Virus record (IMG/VR): IMGVR_UViG_3300031772_000079
Location: 1-42,299 of that record
From: a virus
Strand: one strand, 5' to 3'
Length of the DNA: 42,299 nucleotides
Shown piece after piece: positions 1 through 7,753 of the stretch. The position numbers were made by a program, and so were the translations under genes. Every line of letters starts with the position of its first letter. Position 1 is the stretch's first letter. The notes below the pieces were generated by a model, which worked only from the letters and a program-made list of their open reading frames with translations, made no database searches and was not told the DNA's origin.

Positions 1-11
1 TTCTTGCTAAT

Positions 12-584
12 ATGGAAACTGTTACTGCATCTTTACTGATAGAACAATTTGAGGATAGCCTGAATATTAATAAAATGGTATATATTGGAGTTGATCCTCT
101 GCAAAGAGCGGAAATTGTTGCTTCTGAAATTAGCAAAATGAGGGATTTAGACACTGCCATAGGATATTCTCTTGATATAACTGGAGAGATATTAGGGGTT
201 AGTAGACAAGGATTGACTGATGATGAATATAGGAAAATTCTCAGATTACAAACATTTCTGAATAGGTCATGTGGTGAACCGGAAATGTTAATTTTGGCTT
301 TAAAAACATTTACAGGTGCAACAGTAGTACATTACTACGAAATGCATCCAGCAATGGTATATATGGAATTTACTTCAATTTTTGCTCCTCCATTAAACTT
401 ACTTAAGCTTCTACAAAAATTAGCTGTAGCAGGAGTTAAGATAATACTTTCCTGGGCAATTGATACGGATCCGGATTTTTCATTTGACGGTGAGGGAATT
501 TATCCTCCTCCAAGTAATACATTAGGATTTGGAGAATTGACATTACCTAATGAAGGTGGAAAATTTATGGAGTTAATTTCTTAG
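12..584 (+). CDS. Baseplate-region protein, DUF2612 family
   Basis: The 190-residue product resembles the DUF2612 family, which sits after the J-like baseplate protein in many contractile-tailed phages. An N-terminal stretch with LLIEQF is followed by the family-like block LDTAIGYSLDITGEILGV and then DDEYRKILRLQ. The exact role is unknown; a baseplate-to-fibre adaptor role is inferred from position. The reading frame is open to the left edge, so the start could lie upstream. The ATG at 12 fits the family's usual short N-terminus, but its ribosome site would lie outside the window. The tail-fibre-like gene follows after 52 bases. Confidence 0.75.
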   Translation: METVTASLLIEQFEDSLNINKMVYIGVDPLQRAEIVASEISKMRDLDTAIGYSLDITGEILGVSRQGLTDDEYRKILRLQTFLNRSCGEPEMLILALKTFTGATVVHYYEMHPAMVYMEFTSIFAPPLNLLKLLQKLAVAGVKIILSWAIDTDPDFSFDGEGIYPPPSNTLGFGELTLPNEGGKFMELIS

Positions 585-636
585 TTATCAATTTATTAAA
601 TTAATAATTTATTTTTATATGTAAAGGAGTTTATTT

Positions 637-1434
637 ATGACAACAGACTATTTACAACTTGCCGCATCGAAACCAGCAACAATTCCGAAATTTGCAGATT
701 TTGACTTAACAGATCCAACCTCTGGTCAACCTAATGTATCTACTCCCACTGAAGCACAGCAAAATTATGGTTGGCACCCTTTCAGACAAAGACCGGCAAG
801 GGGAATTATGAACTGGCTGCATAGACATACATATAGAGGTTTATACTGGTTGCTAAATGATTTTTATAGGGCTGTAGACGAAGGAATGTTCTTACTTGAC
901 GGAAGAATAACGGCAATGGAGCCTAATATTCGTAGGGAAAACGGCACGATAGAAGCTTCGCTTTTTCTTGTTAGAGACGAATTAGCGCCTACTTATGGTT
1001 GGCAATCGGGTTCTCCTTATAGTGAGGGGGCTCCAAGAGTGACAGATCATAGACATTTAGATTTTATTTTACGCTGGGAAATTTTTAATAATTTATTTAT
1101 ATTAAAAATTCCTGAACTTTACAATACTGTAAATTTATCAACACATGTACAAACAGTAATTTGTATTAATGATACAATTCCCCAAATTTGGAGAGATAAA
1201 GTTAAGGATTTACAAAGAATGTCATGTCTTGCTTATAACCCACCGGCTGTGGTAGTTTCAGCTCACTTGACATTAAGTAAAGATACCTGGTCTGAAGTTC
1301 CTTGGATGAACATCTTGACAGAAGATCCGGCGGAAGCGGATATTACAAATTGGCATAATAGTGTTATTGCTACTCCTACGGGGGGCATGGCAGGCATGCC
1401 AGCACAAATAATTACTGGTTGGTGCATTCCTTGA
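637..1434 (+). CDS. Tail-fibre-like structural protein
   Basis: The 265-residue product begins with a pattern seen at the N-terminus of many phage fibre proteins: a proline-rich PKFADFDLTDP segment, then SGQPN, a GW pair and RGIMNWLHRHTYRGLYW near residues 55-70. That part probably anchors to the baseplate. The rest is aromatic-rich with no recognised enzyme motif, and the C-terminus is rich in Gly, Met and Pro. An AAGGAG ribosome site lies just before the ATG. The gene follows the DUF2612 protein and is the last gene before a terminator, fitting a receptor-binding or fibre role. That role is inferred; the C-terminal fold is unknown. Confidence 0.55.
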   Translation: MTTDYLQLAASKPATIPKFADFDLTDPTSGQPNVSTPTEAQQNYGWHPFRQRPARGIMNWLHRHTYRGLYWLLNDFYRAVDEGMFLLDGRITAMEPNIRRENGTIEASLFLVRDELAPTYGWQSGSPYSEGAPRVTDHRHLDFILRWEIFNNLFILKIPELYNTVNLSTHVQTVICINDTIPQIWRDKVKDLQRMSCLAYNPPAVVVSAHLTLSKDTWSEVPWMNILTEDPAEADITNWHNSVIATPTGGMAGMPAQIITGWCIP

Positions 1435-1472
1435 CAAATAGCTTTTCTCCTCCTAAATAGTGGTGTGCTATG

Positions 1473-1508
1473 AAATGGAGCTTTGATTAATTTCAGGCTC
1501 CATTTTAT
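1473..1508 (+). terminator. Intrinsic terminator after the structural module
   Basis: A 9-bp perfect stem (AAATGGAGC at 1473-1481 with GCTCCATTT at 1497-1505) encloses a 15-nt loop and is followed by a T-rich run. It lies 39 bases after the fibre gene's stop and probably ends late transcription. Confidence 0.75.
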
Positions 1509-1515
1509 ACTTTTT

Positions 1516-1660
1516 AAAATCGACCGTAAAATGACCGTCTATTACCCTCTAGTGGGGGTATCTTTCACGCAACTAATATTTTTTTTATTATATATGTATA
1601 TATTATATATACCTACTACATAGCAATATACTGTCGATTTACTGTCGTTTTTAATAGTAG
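1516..1660. promoter_or_regulatory. Control region A: CGACCG/TACCC repeats around an AT-rich core
   Basis: The 474-base stretch 1435-1908 has no convincing gene. It holds the terminator, this element, and one copy of the 154-bp repeat. The element contains AAAATCGACCGT (1516-1527) and a second GACCG (1533-1537), then a TACCC...GGGTA near-palindrome (about 1544-1561). Next comes an AT-rich core starting CGCAACTAATATTTTTTTTA (about 1568-1587), then inverted CTGTCG motifs (about 1631-1649). The same modules recur at 19319-19460. It may be a replication origin or an operator/promoter region for the early genes; I cannot tell which. Confidence 0.55.
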
Positions 1661-1688
1661 AAATACTATATTTTAATACATTTTACAC

Positions 1689-1842
1689 AGTGTTTCTTAT
1701 AATGTAAATCAATTTAATGTCGAAATATACCAAAAAATTAAATTTTTGAATTATTTTTTATATTATAACTCATTATATTATAAGGAATTATAGAGATAGT
1801 AAAAAATATTTTAAAAAAATATTAAAAAGTTGATGTATTTTT
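1689..1842 (+). repeat. 154-bp direct repeat, copy 1
   Basis: This AT-rich segment is almost identical, without gaps, to 2870-3023; I see about four differences. It includes AATGTCGAAATATACC and ends near TTGATGTATTTT. Each copy sits just upstream of a gene starting ATGAAACAG, so it probably carries a promoter or leader. A weak TTGATG -35-like box lies at 1830. Confidence 0.85.
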
Positions 1843-1908
1843 AATGTTTTTAATATATATTTATATATAGATAGTAGTTAATAACAACAATAAACAGAGG
1901 AGTTTGGA

Positions 1909-2229
1909 ATGAAACAGAAAAAAATAGTACTTGCAGCAAAAATTGCAAGGAATAATGGGTATACACATATTGCATCAATGGTTAAGCAATTCAAATCTAC
2001 CTACTATTATCATCTGGTTAGTTGTGATAAAATAATATCGAACAAAGATTGGATACCTGCACCAAAAAAGTACAACGGCTTCGGTTGGATAGGTAGGATT
2101 GGAACTATTGGTACTAAAATTGATTGGACAAAAACGATTACACGTATCCAGGCTTTCAACACAGTCGATAAAGTGGAATTGAGTCTATTAAAACGAAACG
2201 AATTTGATAGTGACAATAACAGACAATAA
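1909..2229 (+). CDS. Hypothetical basic protein, first gene after control region A
   Basis: The product is 106 residues, basic, and rich in Lys, Ile and aromatic residues. I recognise no family. A stretch of Gly-Ile repeats (FGWIGRIGTIGTKIDW, about residues 58-73) is distinctive. The ribosome site AGAGGAG precedes the ATG after an AACAA-rich leader. It is the first gene downstream of control region A and repeat copy 1, so it is probably expressed early. Early phage genes in this position often act against host functions, but nothing in the sequence shows that here. Confidence 0.65.
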   Translation: MKQKKIVLAAKIARNNGYTHIASMVKQFKSTYYYHLVSCDKIISNKDWIPAPKKYNGFGWIGRIGTIGTKIDWTKTITRIQAFNTVDKVELSLLKRNEFDSDNNRQ

Positions 2230-2241
2230 TCAGGAGCAATT

Positions 2242-2418
2242 GTGTCAATAAATAGCAACACTAAAGCGATTATCTATTTACGTGGTAAACCAAAATTTTC
2301 GCTCGAATTATCGAACAGGCAGGCAAATAAATTATTTGATACAATGTTGCAAACATATTGTCATAAATATGGTAGTAAAAATATTAGATGTGAATTTAAT
2401 CAGAAGGAGACTGTATGA
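2242..2418 (+). CDS. Hypothetical 58-residue protein with GTG start
   Basis: The frame opens at GTG 2242, after AGGAG at 2232-2236, and ends at a TGA that overlaps the next gene's ATG (ATGA at 2415-2418). The product begins VSINSNTKAIIYLRGKP and continues with FSLELSNRQANKLFDTM. It fills what would otherwise be an empty gap in a tightly packed operon. The ribosome site, spacing and overlap are the evidence; no family is recognised. The strand-and-helix pattern could suit a small regulator, which is speculation. Confidence 0.6.
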   Translation: MSINSNTKAIIYLRGKPKFSLELSNRQANKLFDTMLQTYCHKYGSKNIRCEFNQKETV

Positions 2419-2630
2419 GTACTGATAAGATGTATTTAGTTGAAGCAACAATAAGGGGGCTTGAAATTGTAGATAGTATCAATTATGTGCCTAAAAAAGC
2501 ATTACAGGAGTTTAAAGCCTGTCTTGATGATAGTGAGCTTTTGCCCTGTGCATGCTGGGTAACAGCGAGTGAAGCGCGAGACCTGAGTGTTGAGTACTAT
2601 TTTATAAACATTGAATCAATCCGAAATTAA
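2415..2630 (+). CDS. Hypothetical 71-residue protein
   Basis: A small, mildly acidic protein starting MSTDKMYLVEATIRG, with Cys at about residues 36, 44 and 46 (the latter two in PCACW). GAAGGAG precedes the ATG, and the start overlaps the stop of the gene at 2242. No family is recognised. It belongs to the group of four small genes lying between the two 154-bp repeats. Confidence 0.6.
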   Translation: MSTDKMYLVEATIRGLEIVDSINYVPKKALQEFKACLDDSELLPCACWVTASEARDLSVEYYFINIESIRN

Positions 2631-2636
2631 AAAAAT

Positions 2637-2843
2637 ATGGAACTACATAAATTTCACTATCATTATTACTGTCTGGTACACGGTGGTATGGAGTATAAGG
2701 GCATAGTTTTACTCACTAAAGATAGATATGTAGTGAGCAAAAAAATGCACCAGCCCATTGAGGATAGTGACTGCGTGATATCAAAAGAATTTCTCTCAGA
2801 GGATGAGGCTTTTGAATATTTTTTGAGCAATATTAAGGATTAA
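2637..2843 (+). CDS. Hypothetical 68-residue acidic protein
   Basis: The product has a His/Tyr-rich N-terminus (ELHKFHYHYYCLVHGG) and an acidic C-terminus with two helices (EFLSEDEAFEYFLSN). It starts six bases after the previous stop with only a poor, A-rich ribosome site, so translation may be coupled. No family is recognised. It is the last gene before repeat copy 2. Confidence 0.55.
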   Translation: MELHKFHYHYYCLVHGGMEYKGIVLLTKDRYVVSKKMHQPIEDSDCVISKEFLSEDEAFEYFLSNIKD

Positions 2844-2869
2844 GTATGAAAAAATTCAAATTTTTATAT

Positions 2870-3023
2870 AGTGTTTCTTACGATGTAAATCAATTTAATG
2901 TCGAAATATACCAAAAAATTAAATTTTTGAATTATTTTTTATATTATAACTCATTATATTATAAGGAATTATAGAGATGATAAAAAATATTTTAAAAAAA
3001 TATTAAAAAGTTGATGTATTTTT
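2870..3023 (+). repeat. 154-bp direct repeat, copy 2
   Basis: This is the second copy of the element at 1689-1842, offset by 1,181 bases and about 97% identical by eye. Similarity extends loosely through an AACAA-rich leader into the ATGAAACAG start of the gene at 3087. The two copies bracket a four-gene cassette. Confidence 0.85.
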
Positions 3024-3086
3024 TATATTTTTAATGTATATTATATAGTAGATAGTAATTAATAACAATAACAAAAGGGGTTTGAA

Positions 3087-3266
3087 ATGAAACAGACAAG
3101 TAAAAAAACAGTAGAAACAACAAACGCAGTACGAAAAAATCAAATGATCTATCAAAACGTAATAAACACCGAACATACTCTAATGATCTCAGGTGATAGA
3201 TGTGTTAATAACGGTGTAGTTCATTACGACATAGCATACTCTGTAAATCAGCGTAAGTGCAACTAA
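3087..3266 (+). CDS. Hypothetical 59-residue protein behind repeat copy 2
   Basis: An open frame from ATG 3087 to TAA 3264, with AAAGGGG upstream. The product starts MKQTSKKTVETTNAV and ends YSVNQRKCN. Only the first three residues match the protein at 1909, so the duplication concerns the control region and not the gene body. No family is recognised. A hairpin follows the stop. Confidence 0.55.
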   Translation: MKQTSKKTVETTNAVRKNQMIYQNVINTEHTLMISGDRCVNNGVVHYDIAYSVNQRKCN

Positions 3267-3279
3267 GTAGATAAAGCGC

Positions 3280-3303
3280 AGAGGGCACTTTCGAGTGCTC
3301 TTT
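3280..3303 (+). terminator. Hairpin with TTCG loop after the small-gene cluster
   Basis: A 10-bp stem (3280-3289 with 3294-3303, including two G-T pairs) closes a TTCG loop. Its right arm ends in TCTTT, but no longer T-run follows, so it may be a weak terminator or an RNA-stabilising hairpin at the start of the DUF932 leader. Confidence 0.5.
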
Positions 3304-3340
3304 AACAATAAACAACAATAAACAACAATAAACAACAATA
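3304..3340 (+). repeat. 10-bp tandem repeat in the DUF932 leader
   Basis: AACAACAATA occurs three times in a row, preceded by a partial unit. The run lies in the untranslated leader just before the ribosome site at about 3344. Similar AACAA-rich leaders precede the genes at 1909 and 3087. Unstructured A/C-rich leaders can favour ribosome loading; that role is inferred. Confidence 0.75.
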
Positions 3341-3355
3341 TTGAAGAGGTGATAA

Positions 3356-4399
3356 ATGAGTGCAAGAATTTCGATGCAAAATGGTATCGGGGAAATGTTT
3401 GTGTCCGGAAAACCGGCTTGGCACAAATTAGGAGTTAACGTTCAAGAAGCGCAAACTTGGAAGGAAGCCGCCAAATTAGCTCATATTAATTGGCAGGTGG
3501 TTAAAAGACAATTGGAATACGCGGGTAAATCGGTAGATGCGTATGGTCTTTTCAGAGCGGATAATTCTCATTTTTTAGGCAGTTGTGGAAATGCATACGA
3601 ACCAATCCAAGTTGATGATGCATTTTCTCTTGTGGATTCTCTCTTGATAGAAGGGGGAGCGCACTATGAGAGCGCAGGCGCGCTTGATAATGGTTCAATT
3701 ATTTGGACATTAGCAAGGATTAGTAATGATATACGAATCTCTAACACGAATGATATTATAAAAAATTATCTTCTTTTTGTTGACTACAGGAGACAAGGGA
3801 AAGCAGCGATTGTTAAGATGTGTATGGAAAGGGTAGTTTGTAATAATACCATGACTAAAGCCCTTTCAGAGAAAGGGGATTTTTTTAAAATTTGTCATAA
3901 TGGGGATATACAAAATAAAATCAATATGGCGCGTAATTTAGTTGCTATTTCAACACAAGATGTTAAGAGTTTATCAGACAAATTTAACTTCTTAGCTCAA
4001 AAAAAGGTTGATAAAAAAATAGTAAAAAATTATCTTTTGTCATTGTTCACTGACTTGAAAACCAGTAATAACCAGCAAGGCAAAGCAGAAAGAATTTTAG
4101 AGCTTTTTGAAGATAATGATAATAATAAAATACCAGAAGTCAAGGGAACTGCTTGGAATTTACTTAATGCAACTACTCAGTATATCGATCATTATTCTCC
4201 TATTACGGTACGTAATGCAGACGGTACCGCTAATATACAAATGGTAAAAGAACAGAAACGAGCAGAAAGTTGTCTATTCGGGAATGGGGATGAATTTAAA
4301 CAACAGGCGCTTAAAAATATTCTTTCTCTGATAAATGAGGAAATACCAGTTAAATCAACTAACCCTATTGATAATATTTTATCACAAGTCAATATTTGA
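3356..4399 (+). CDS. DUF932 family protein
   Basis: The 347-residue product matches the DUF932 phage/plasmid family in its N-terminal half: GKPAWHKLGVNV near residue 20, AYEPIQVDDAFSLVDSL near residue 83, and the MERVVCNNTM block at about residues 157-166. The family is common in large plasmids and phages, and its biochemical role is not established. The C-terminal part is more variable. AAGAGGTG precedes the ATG, after a tandem A/C-rich leader. It opens the main early operon upstream of the replication genes. Length is typical for the family. Confidence 0.85.
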   Translation: MSARISMQNGIGEMFVSGKPAWHKLGVNVQEAQTWKEAAKLAHINWQVVKRQLEYAGKSVDAYGLFRADNSHFLGSCGNAYEPIQVDDAFSLVDSLLIEGGAHYESAGALDNGSIIWTLARISNDIRISNTNDIIKNYLLFVDYRRQGKAAIVKMCMERVVCNNTMTKALSEKGDFFKICHNGDIQNKINMARNLVAISTQDVKSLSDKFNFLAQKKVDKKIVKNYLLSLFTDLKTSNNQQGKAERILELFEDNDNNKIPEVKGTAWNLLNATTQYIDHYSPITVRNADGTANIQMVKEQKRAESCLFGNGDEFKQQALKNILSLINEEIPVKSTNPIDNILSQVNI

Positions 4400-4450
4400 T
4401 TATGTATAATTTTTTATTTAATAATTTTTAATGTTTTATTTGGAGGTGTT

Positions 4451-5062
4451 ATGAATGAAAAGATAGTCAGAATAAGGCCAAAAGTAGTTTTAGTAAATGA
4501 GACTAATTCTAATGTTGTAAAGATAGGAATTGTTAAGGATGAGCCAGTAGCAGATATTAAGGGGAAGTTGATTACTGCTGTAAAAAAGTTACCAAGCGTA
4601 AAAAAGGATAATAAAAAAGTAGTTCAAAAACCAAAAGTGGTACAAAAAGTTTTTGAAGAGATCATCATTGATAAAGATAAAATAGAGGAAAAGAAAAGTG
4701 GTAGTCATAAATCTTCTTGTGGTTTGCTTGTTCAGTTATTACTACAAAGCAAATTTACAGATAGTGAAATTATCAAAAAAGTGCTTGAAGAGTATCCAGA
4801 TAGAACAGAAAAGCAGATACAAATTTGTCTATGCAGCAAACGGTGTGATATAAATAAAGGGGAAGAAAGATATAAGAAACTCCATGAACAAGCAGGAAAA
4901 ATTCTATTTCCTCTAATCAGGAATGAAAACGGAGAATTGGTCAATAAAGAAAAAACAGTAGGTACTCCTAAAAAAGTAAAAAAGATTAAACCAAAATTAG
5001 AATTACTATTAAATGATGATACTGATGATGATATTGATGAAAATTATGTGAATAAGGATTAA
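4451..5062 (+). CDS. Lysine-rich protein with a small helical (winged-helix-like) domain
   Basis: The 203-residue product has basic N- and C-terminal stretches with many Lys-Lys pairs, flanking a central domain at about residues 92-140 (CGLLVQLLL, then SEIIKKVLEEYP). The C-terminus is acidic (DDDTDDDIDE-like). The central domain resembles the C-terminal half of the protein at 5190, so the two look paralogous. The N-terminus contains KIVRIRPK, loosely like the basic end-motif of other proteins here. A role in DNA binding or replication is inferred from charge and position. GGAGG precedes the ATG, and a terminator-like hairpin follows. Confidence 0.65.
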   Translation: MNEKIVRIRPKVVLVNETNSNVVKIGIVKDEPVADIKGKLITAVKKLPSVKKDNKKVVQKPKVVQKVFEEIIIDKDKIEEKKSGSHKSSCGLLVQLLLQSKFTDSEIIKKVLEEYPDRTEKQIQICLCSKRCDINKGEERYKKLHEQAGKILFPLIRNENGELVNKEKTVGTPKKVKKIKPKLELLLNDDTDDDIDENYVNKD

Positions 5063-5086
5063 CCTTTTCCCTCTTTTTGTTGTTGT

Positions 5087-5114
5087 ATTCTGCAAGGTGT
5101 GAGCCTTGCAGAAT
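5087..5114 (+). terminator. Hairpin terminator, 11-bp stem
   Basis: ATTCTGCAAGG (5087-5097) pairs perfectly with CCTTGCAGAAT (5104-5114) around a 6-nt loop, followed by TATATTT. It is preceded by CTTTTTGTTGTTGT, much like the hairpin at 11329. The short T-run suggests partial termination or message stabilisation. Confidence 0.65.
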
Positions 5115-5189
5115 TATATTTGATGATTAATATAGTTTTAATACTATAGATTTACTAATTAATAATTTTTTGAATTTTTGGAGGTAGGT

Positions 5190-5441
5190 ATGAAAATTGT
5201 GAGCAGTAAACCAATTGTTGTGAGGAGTAGATCAGAGAAAAAAGTTGATAAATTGGTAATTGATAAAGTGCTGGATAAGCCAGTTACTAATACAGGTCGT
5301 GTTAGTTCTATTGGATTGGTAATAAATTTACTAAATGGAGATGAAAAACTAACAAAACAACAAATAGTAGCTAAAGTAAAAAGTACGTTTAAAAATTTAG
5401 AAACTGTTGAGATTGAAAAGCTTATAAAGGAATATGAATAA
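5190..5441 (+). CDS. Small protein related to the gene at 4451
   Basis: The 83-residue product starts at ATG 5190, eight bases after GGAGG. An in-frame TTG at 5178 overlaps the ribosome site and is less likely. It begins MKIVSSKPIVVRSRSEKK, a basic stretch. The C-terminal half (about residues 40-83: SIGLVINLL, then TKQQIVAKVKSTF) follows the same pattern as the central domain of the protein at 4451. A small winged-helix-type fold is plausible. Function is unknown; proximity to the helicase suggests DNA work. Confidence 0.65.
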   Translation: MKIVSSKPIVVRSRSEKKVDKLVIDKVLDKPVTNTGRVSSIGLVINLLNGDEKLTKQQIVAKVKSTFKNLETVEIEKLIKEYE

Positions 5442-5474
5442 TATTCTTTATATGTAAACCTGAAACGGGAGTTT

Positions 5475-6818
5475 ATGAAAAAATTAGATTCAAATCAATT
5501 AAAGATGTACAAATATTGTTGTTCTGTAAACAATCCTTTACTATTCGTAGATATGCGTATGGGTAAATCGATTGTTACAATACGCTGGGTAAAAACGATA
5601 ATTGATTCGGGTTTAGTCCTGATTACATGCCCGTATTCAGGGATTTTTGGTTGGGTTGACGAATTAAGGAATGAGGGGGAAAATGATATTATACTTGCTA
5701 TTGGTAGTAAAGAATCCAGAATGTCAATGGCGTGTCGATTGATATTTGATATTGATACGCATATTCGATGGGTATTAACAAATCCAGAATGTCATAGAAG
5801 TTGCGCGCAAGTGCTAAATAAACCCTATAAAGTGTGGATTGCGGATGAAGCGACTTATTTACAAAATTATACATCTAAAACGTCACAATACTATTTTAAG
5901 AATACTTCACATATTCAACATAAAATTGCTTTGACTGGTACACCTGCAACAGAAGGGGAACAACAATTTTTTATGTTATGTAAAATAATCGAAAGCAATT
6001 GTTTTTTAGAAGGGAATTATTATCAATTTATAAATTCAAATTTCGGTAAACTCCCTAATCATCAACTTATTTTGAATGCAAGAGGGGGAAAATATATTAC
6101 AGATAGACTATCAAAATATGCATTATTTATGTCGCGAAAAGATTTTAATGTTGGGGGGAAAATTACAAGGGTAACAAGATTTTCTTCAATATCTAAAATT
6201 AATGATATATATAGAAAGACAGAAAGAGAATTTATTTTAGAAATTAAGGAACAGGATATTTATAAAGAGACAATTTGGGCGACTAAAAAATGGTTATGGT
6301 TGAGAAGGTTGTGCAGTGGGATTATTGACAATATAGTTATTGATAGTACAAAATTAGATGATCTAAAAAATTTGATTATTTCTGAATTTCACAAAAAACA
6401 AGTTTTGATTTGGGCAATTTATCACGAGGAAATAGACAATATCTATAGTTATTTAAAGAGTAAATTTGAAGTTGTGAAGATTGATGGACGCATGAAACCT
6501 CTACAAAGAGAAGCAGCAAGAAGATCATTCATGAATAAAGATGTGAACATAGTGATAGGAAACCCTTATGCATTGCGGTTCGGGGCGGATTTCTCTATTG
6601 CGCAAGTGGTAATTTACTTTTCTCTTCCAGTGTCTGGATTGACATATGCACAGAGTGAAGCGCGTCCGATTAATATAAGAACGAATAACGATTTATTAAT
6701 AATTTATATGTTAAGAGAAAAATCGGTTGAGGTTGATATATTCAATTCGGTTATTAAAAAAGAGAATAGAAGAGATACATTGAGGAATATAATTAAAGGA
6801 TTGAGGGAAAGGAATTGA
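5475..6818 (+). CDS. Superfamily 2 (DEAD-like/SNF2-type) helicase
   Basis: This is a DNA-dependent ATPase of helicase superfamily 2. The Walker A variant FVDMRMGKS lies near residue 24, motif II is IADEAT near residue 132, and motif III is ALTGTPA near residue 154. The C-terminal helicase lobe includes VLIWAIYHEE, KIDGRMKPLQREAARRSF and an Arg-finger-like SEARPINIRT near residue 395. At 447 residues it is compact, typical of phage SNF2-like helicases. It probably remodels or unwinds DNA during replication or recombination. It starts 33 bases after the small gene at 5190, with GGGAG upstream. Confidence 0.85.
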   Translation: MKKLDSNQLKMYKYCCSVNNPLLFVDMRMGKSIVTIRWVKTIIDSGLVLITCPYSGIFGWVDELRNEGENDIILAIGSKESRMSMACRLIFDIDTHIRWVLTNPECHRSCAQVLNKPYKVWIADEATYLQNYTSKTSQYYFKNTSHIQHKIALTGTPATEGEQQFFMLCKIIESNCFLEGNYYQFINSNFGKLPNHQLILNARGGKYITDRLSKYALFMSRKDFNVGGKITRVTRFSSISKINDIYRKTEREFILEIKEQDIYKETIWATKKWLWLRRLCSGIIDNIVIDSTKLDDLKNLIISEFHKKQVLIWAIYHEEIDNIYSYLKSKFEVVKIDGRMKPLQREAARRSFMNKDVNIVIGNPYALRFGADFSIAQVVIYFSLPVSGLTYAQSEARPINIRTNNDLLIIYMLREKSVEVDIFNSVIKKENRRDTLRNIIKGLRERN

Positions 6819-6823
6819 CAATA

Positions 6824-7126
6824 ATGATACAAATTGAGTACAAGTGTGGTTGTAAAGAAATGAATTTTGATTATGGAAAGTGCCCTATACATCAAAAGGA
6901 TTTAGTAAAAAGATTTAAGATTGATAATGTTTTATTAGCTAAAATTAGAGCACAGATTGAGCTAATGACAACAGAAAACATGCTTGCAGTGAATGAGATT
7001 GAGGAATTACAAGAGAGATTAGATTTACAAATGGATTTATCAAAATTTGATAATTGGAAGAAATGGAATAGTATAGAAGCTCTGGAAGTGGATTGTTATT
7101 TATCAATTTTACAGAAAGGGAAATAA
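6824..7126 (+). CDS. Hypothetical protein with Cys/His motif and coiled coil
   Basis: The 100-residue product starts at ATG 6824; the in-frame TTG at 6815 overlaps the helicase stop and is a weaker choice. The N-terminus has CGC and CPIH (about residues 8-23), a possible zinc site. A predicted helical coiled-coil stretch follows (about residues 40-75). No family is recognised. It lies between the helicase and an RNase H-fold nuclease, two bases before the latter. Confidence 0.6.
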   Translation: MIQIEYKCGCKEMNFDYGKCPIHQKDLVKRFKIDNVLLAKIRAQIELMTTENMLAVNEIEELQERLDLQMDLSKFDNWKKWNSIEALEVDCYLSILQKGK

Positions 7127-7127
7127 T

Positions 7128-7748
7128 ATGAGTATAACTTCTGATTGTGTGCTGAAAGCATATAATTTTAATATTAAAAAAACAACTAATTTATGGAATG
7201 AGTATGATAATACTCTCTTTGTAGATCCTGGATTTAATACAGGTATGGCGTATTGTTCACCAAGAAATGAATTAATAGAAGTAGAGGTGGTAACAATAAA
7301 AGAAGTTTCCCCTTTGTATACTTTAGAATATAGATATGAAAGATTAATGTCAATGTTCAGGCAATATGTCAAGGATAAAAATATTTTTAATATCATTTGT
7401 GAAGATATTTTTATGCGTCCGAATAGTACTCGAAGTATGGAAGCAGCATTATCCCAGAGTCTTTTTAAGACAACAAATATTATCGGAATGTATAGAGCAG
7501 TTGCATTAATGGAAGGATTTACTTTTAGCACTATTCATGCTCATGAATGGCGAGGGAGTATGAATGACAAAGTTGTAAAGTTACGGTTAGAAAAAAAACT
7601 ATATCCCTTGATTTATATTAAAAAATCGATAAAATTAGGTTCATTGACAATTAACAATAAATCCTTTGACAAATCAATATTAAATTCTCATGTTTGTTCT
7701 GCTTTGGGAATGATGCTCCATTCAGTAAAGTTGCTAAATAAGGAATAA
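7128..7748 (+). CDS. RuvC-like (RNase H-fold) nuclease
   Basis: The 206-residue product has the layout of phage RuvC-type Holliday-junction nucleases: a first acidic strand LFVDPGFNTGMAY (about residue 29), a second acidic position CEDIFMRPN (about residue 91), and a C-terminal helix NSHVCSALGMML (about residues 185-196). RuvC relatives usually carry Asp where this last motif has Ser, so one catalytic acid may be missing or displaced. The likely role is junction resolution or trimming before packaging. It sits among recombination genes. Confidence 0.65.
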   Translation: MSITSDCVLKAYNFNIKKTTNLWNEYDNTLFVDPGFNTGMAYCSPRNELIEVEVVTIKEVSPLYTLEYRYERLMSMFRQYVKDKNIFNIICEDIFMRPNSTRSMEAALSQSLFKTTNIIGMYRAVALMEGFTFSTIHAHEWRGSMNDKVVKLRLEKKLYPLIYIKKSIKLGSLTINNKSFDKSILNSHVCSALGMMLHSVKLLNKE

Positions 7749-7753
7749 TTCTG

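Noticed and set aside
3304-3340. CRISPR-like repeats
   Set aside because: The units are 10 bases, directly abutting and without spacers; simple tandem repeats explain them, as for 10302-10355.
7109-7531. Long open frames on the - strand (also e.g. 26900-27415, 35865-36305)
   Set aside because: They mirror strongly supported + strand genes, lack ribosome sites and have no recognisable domains.
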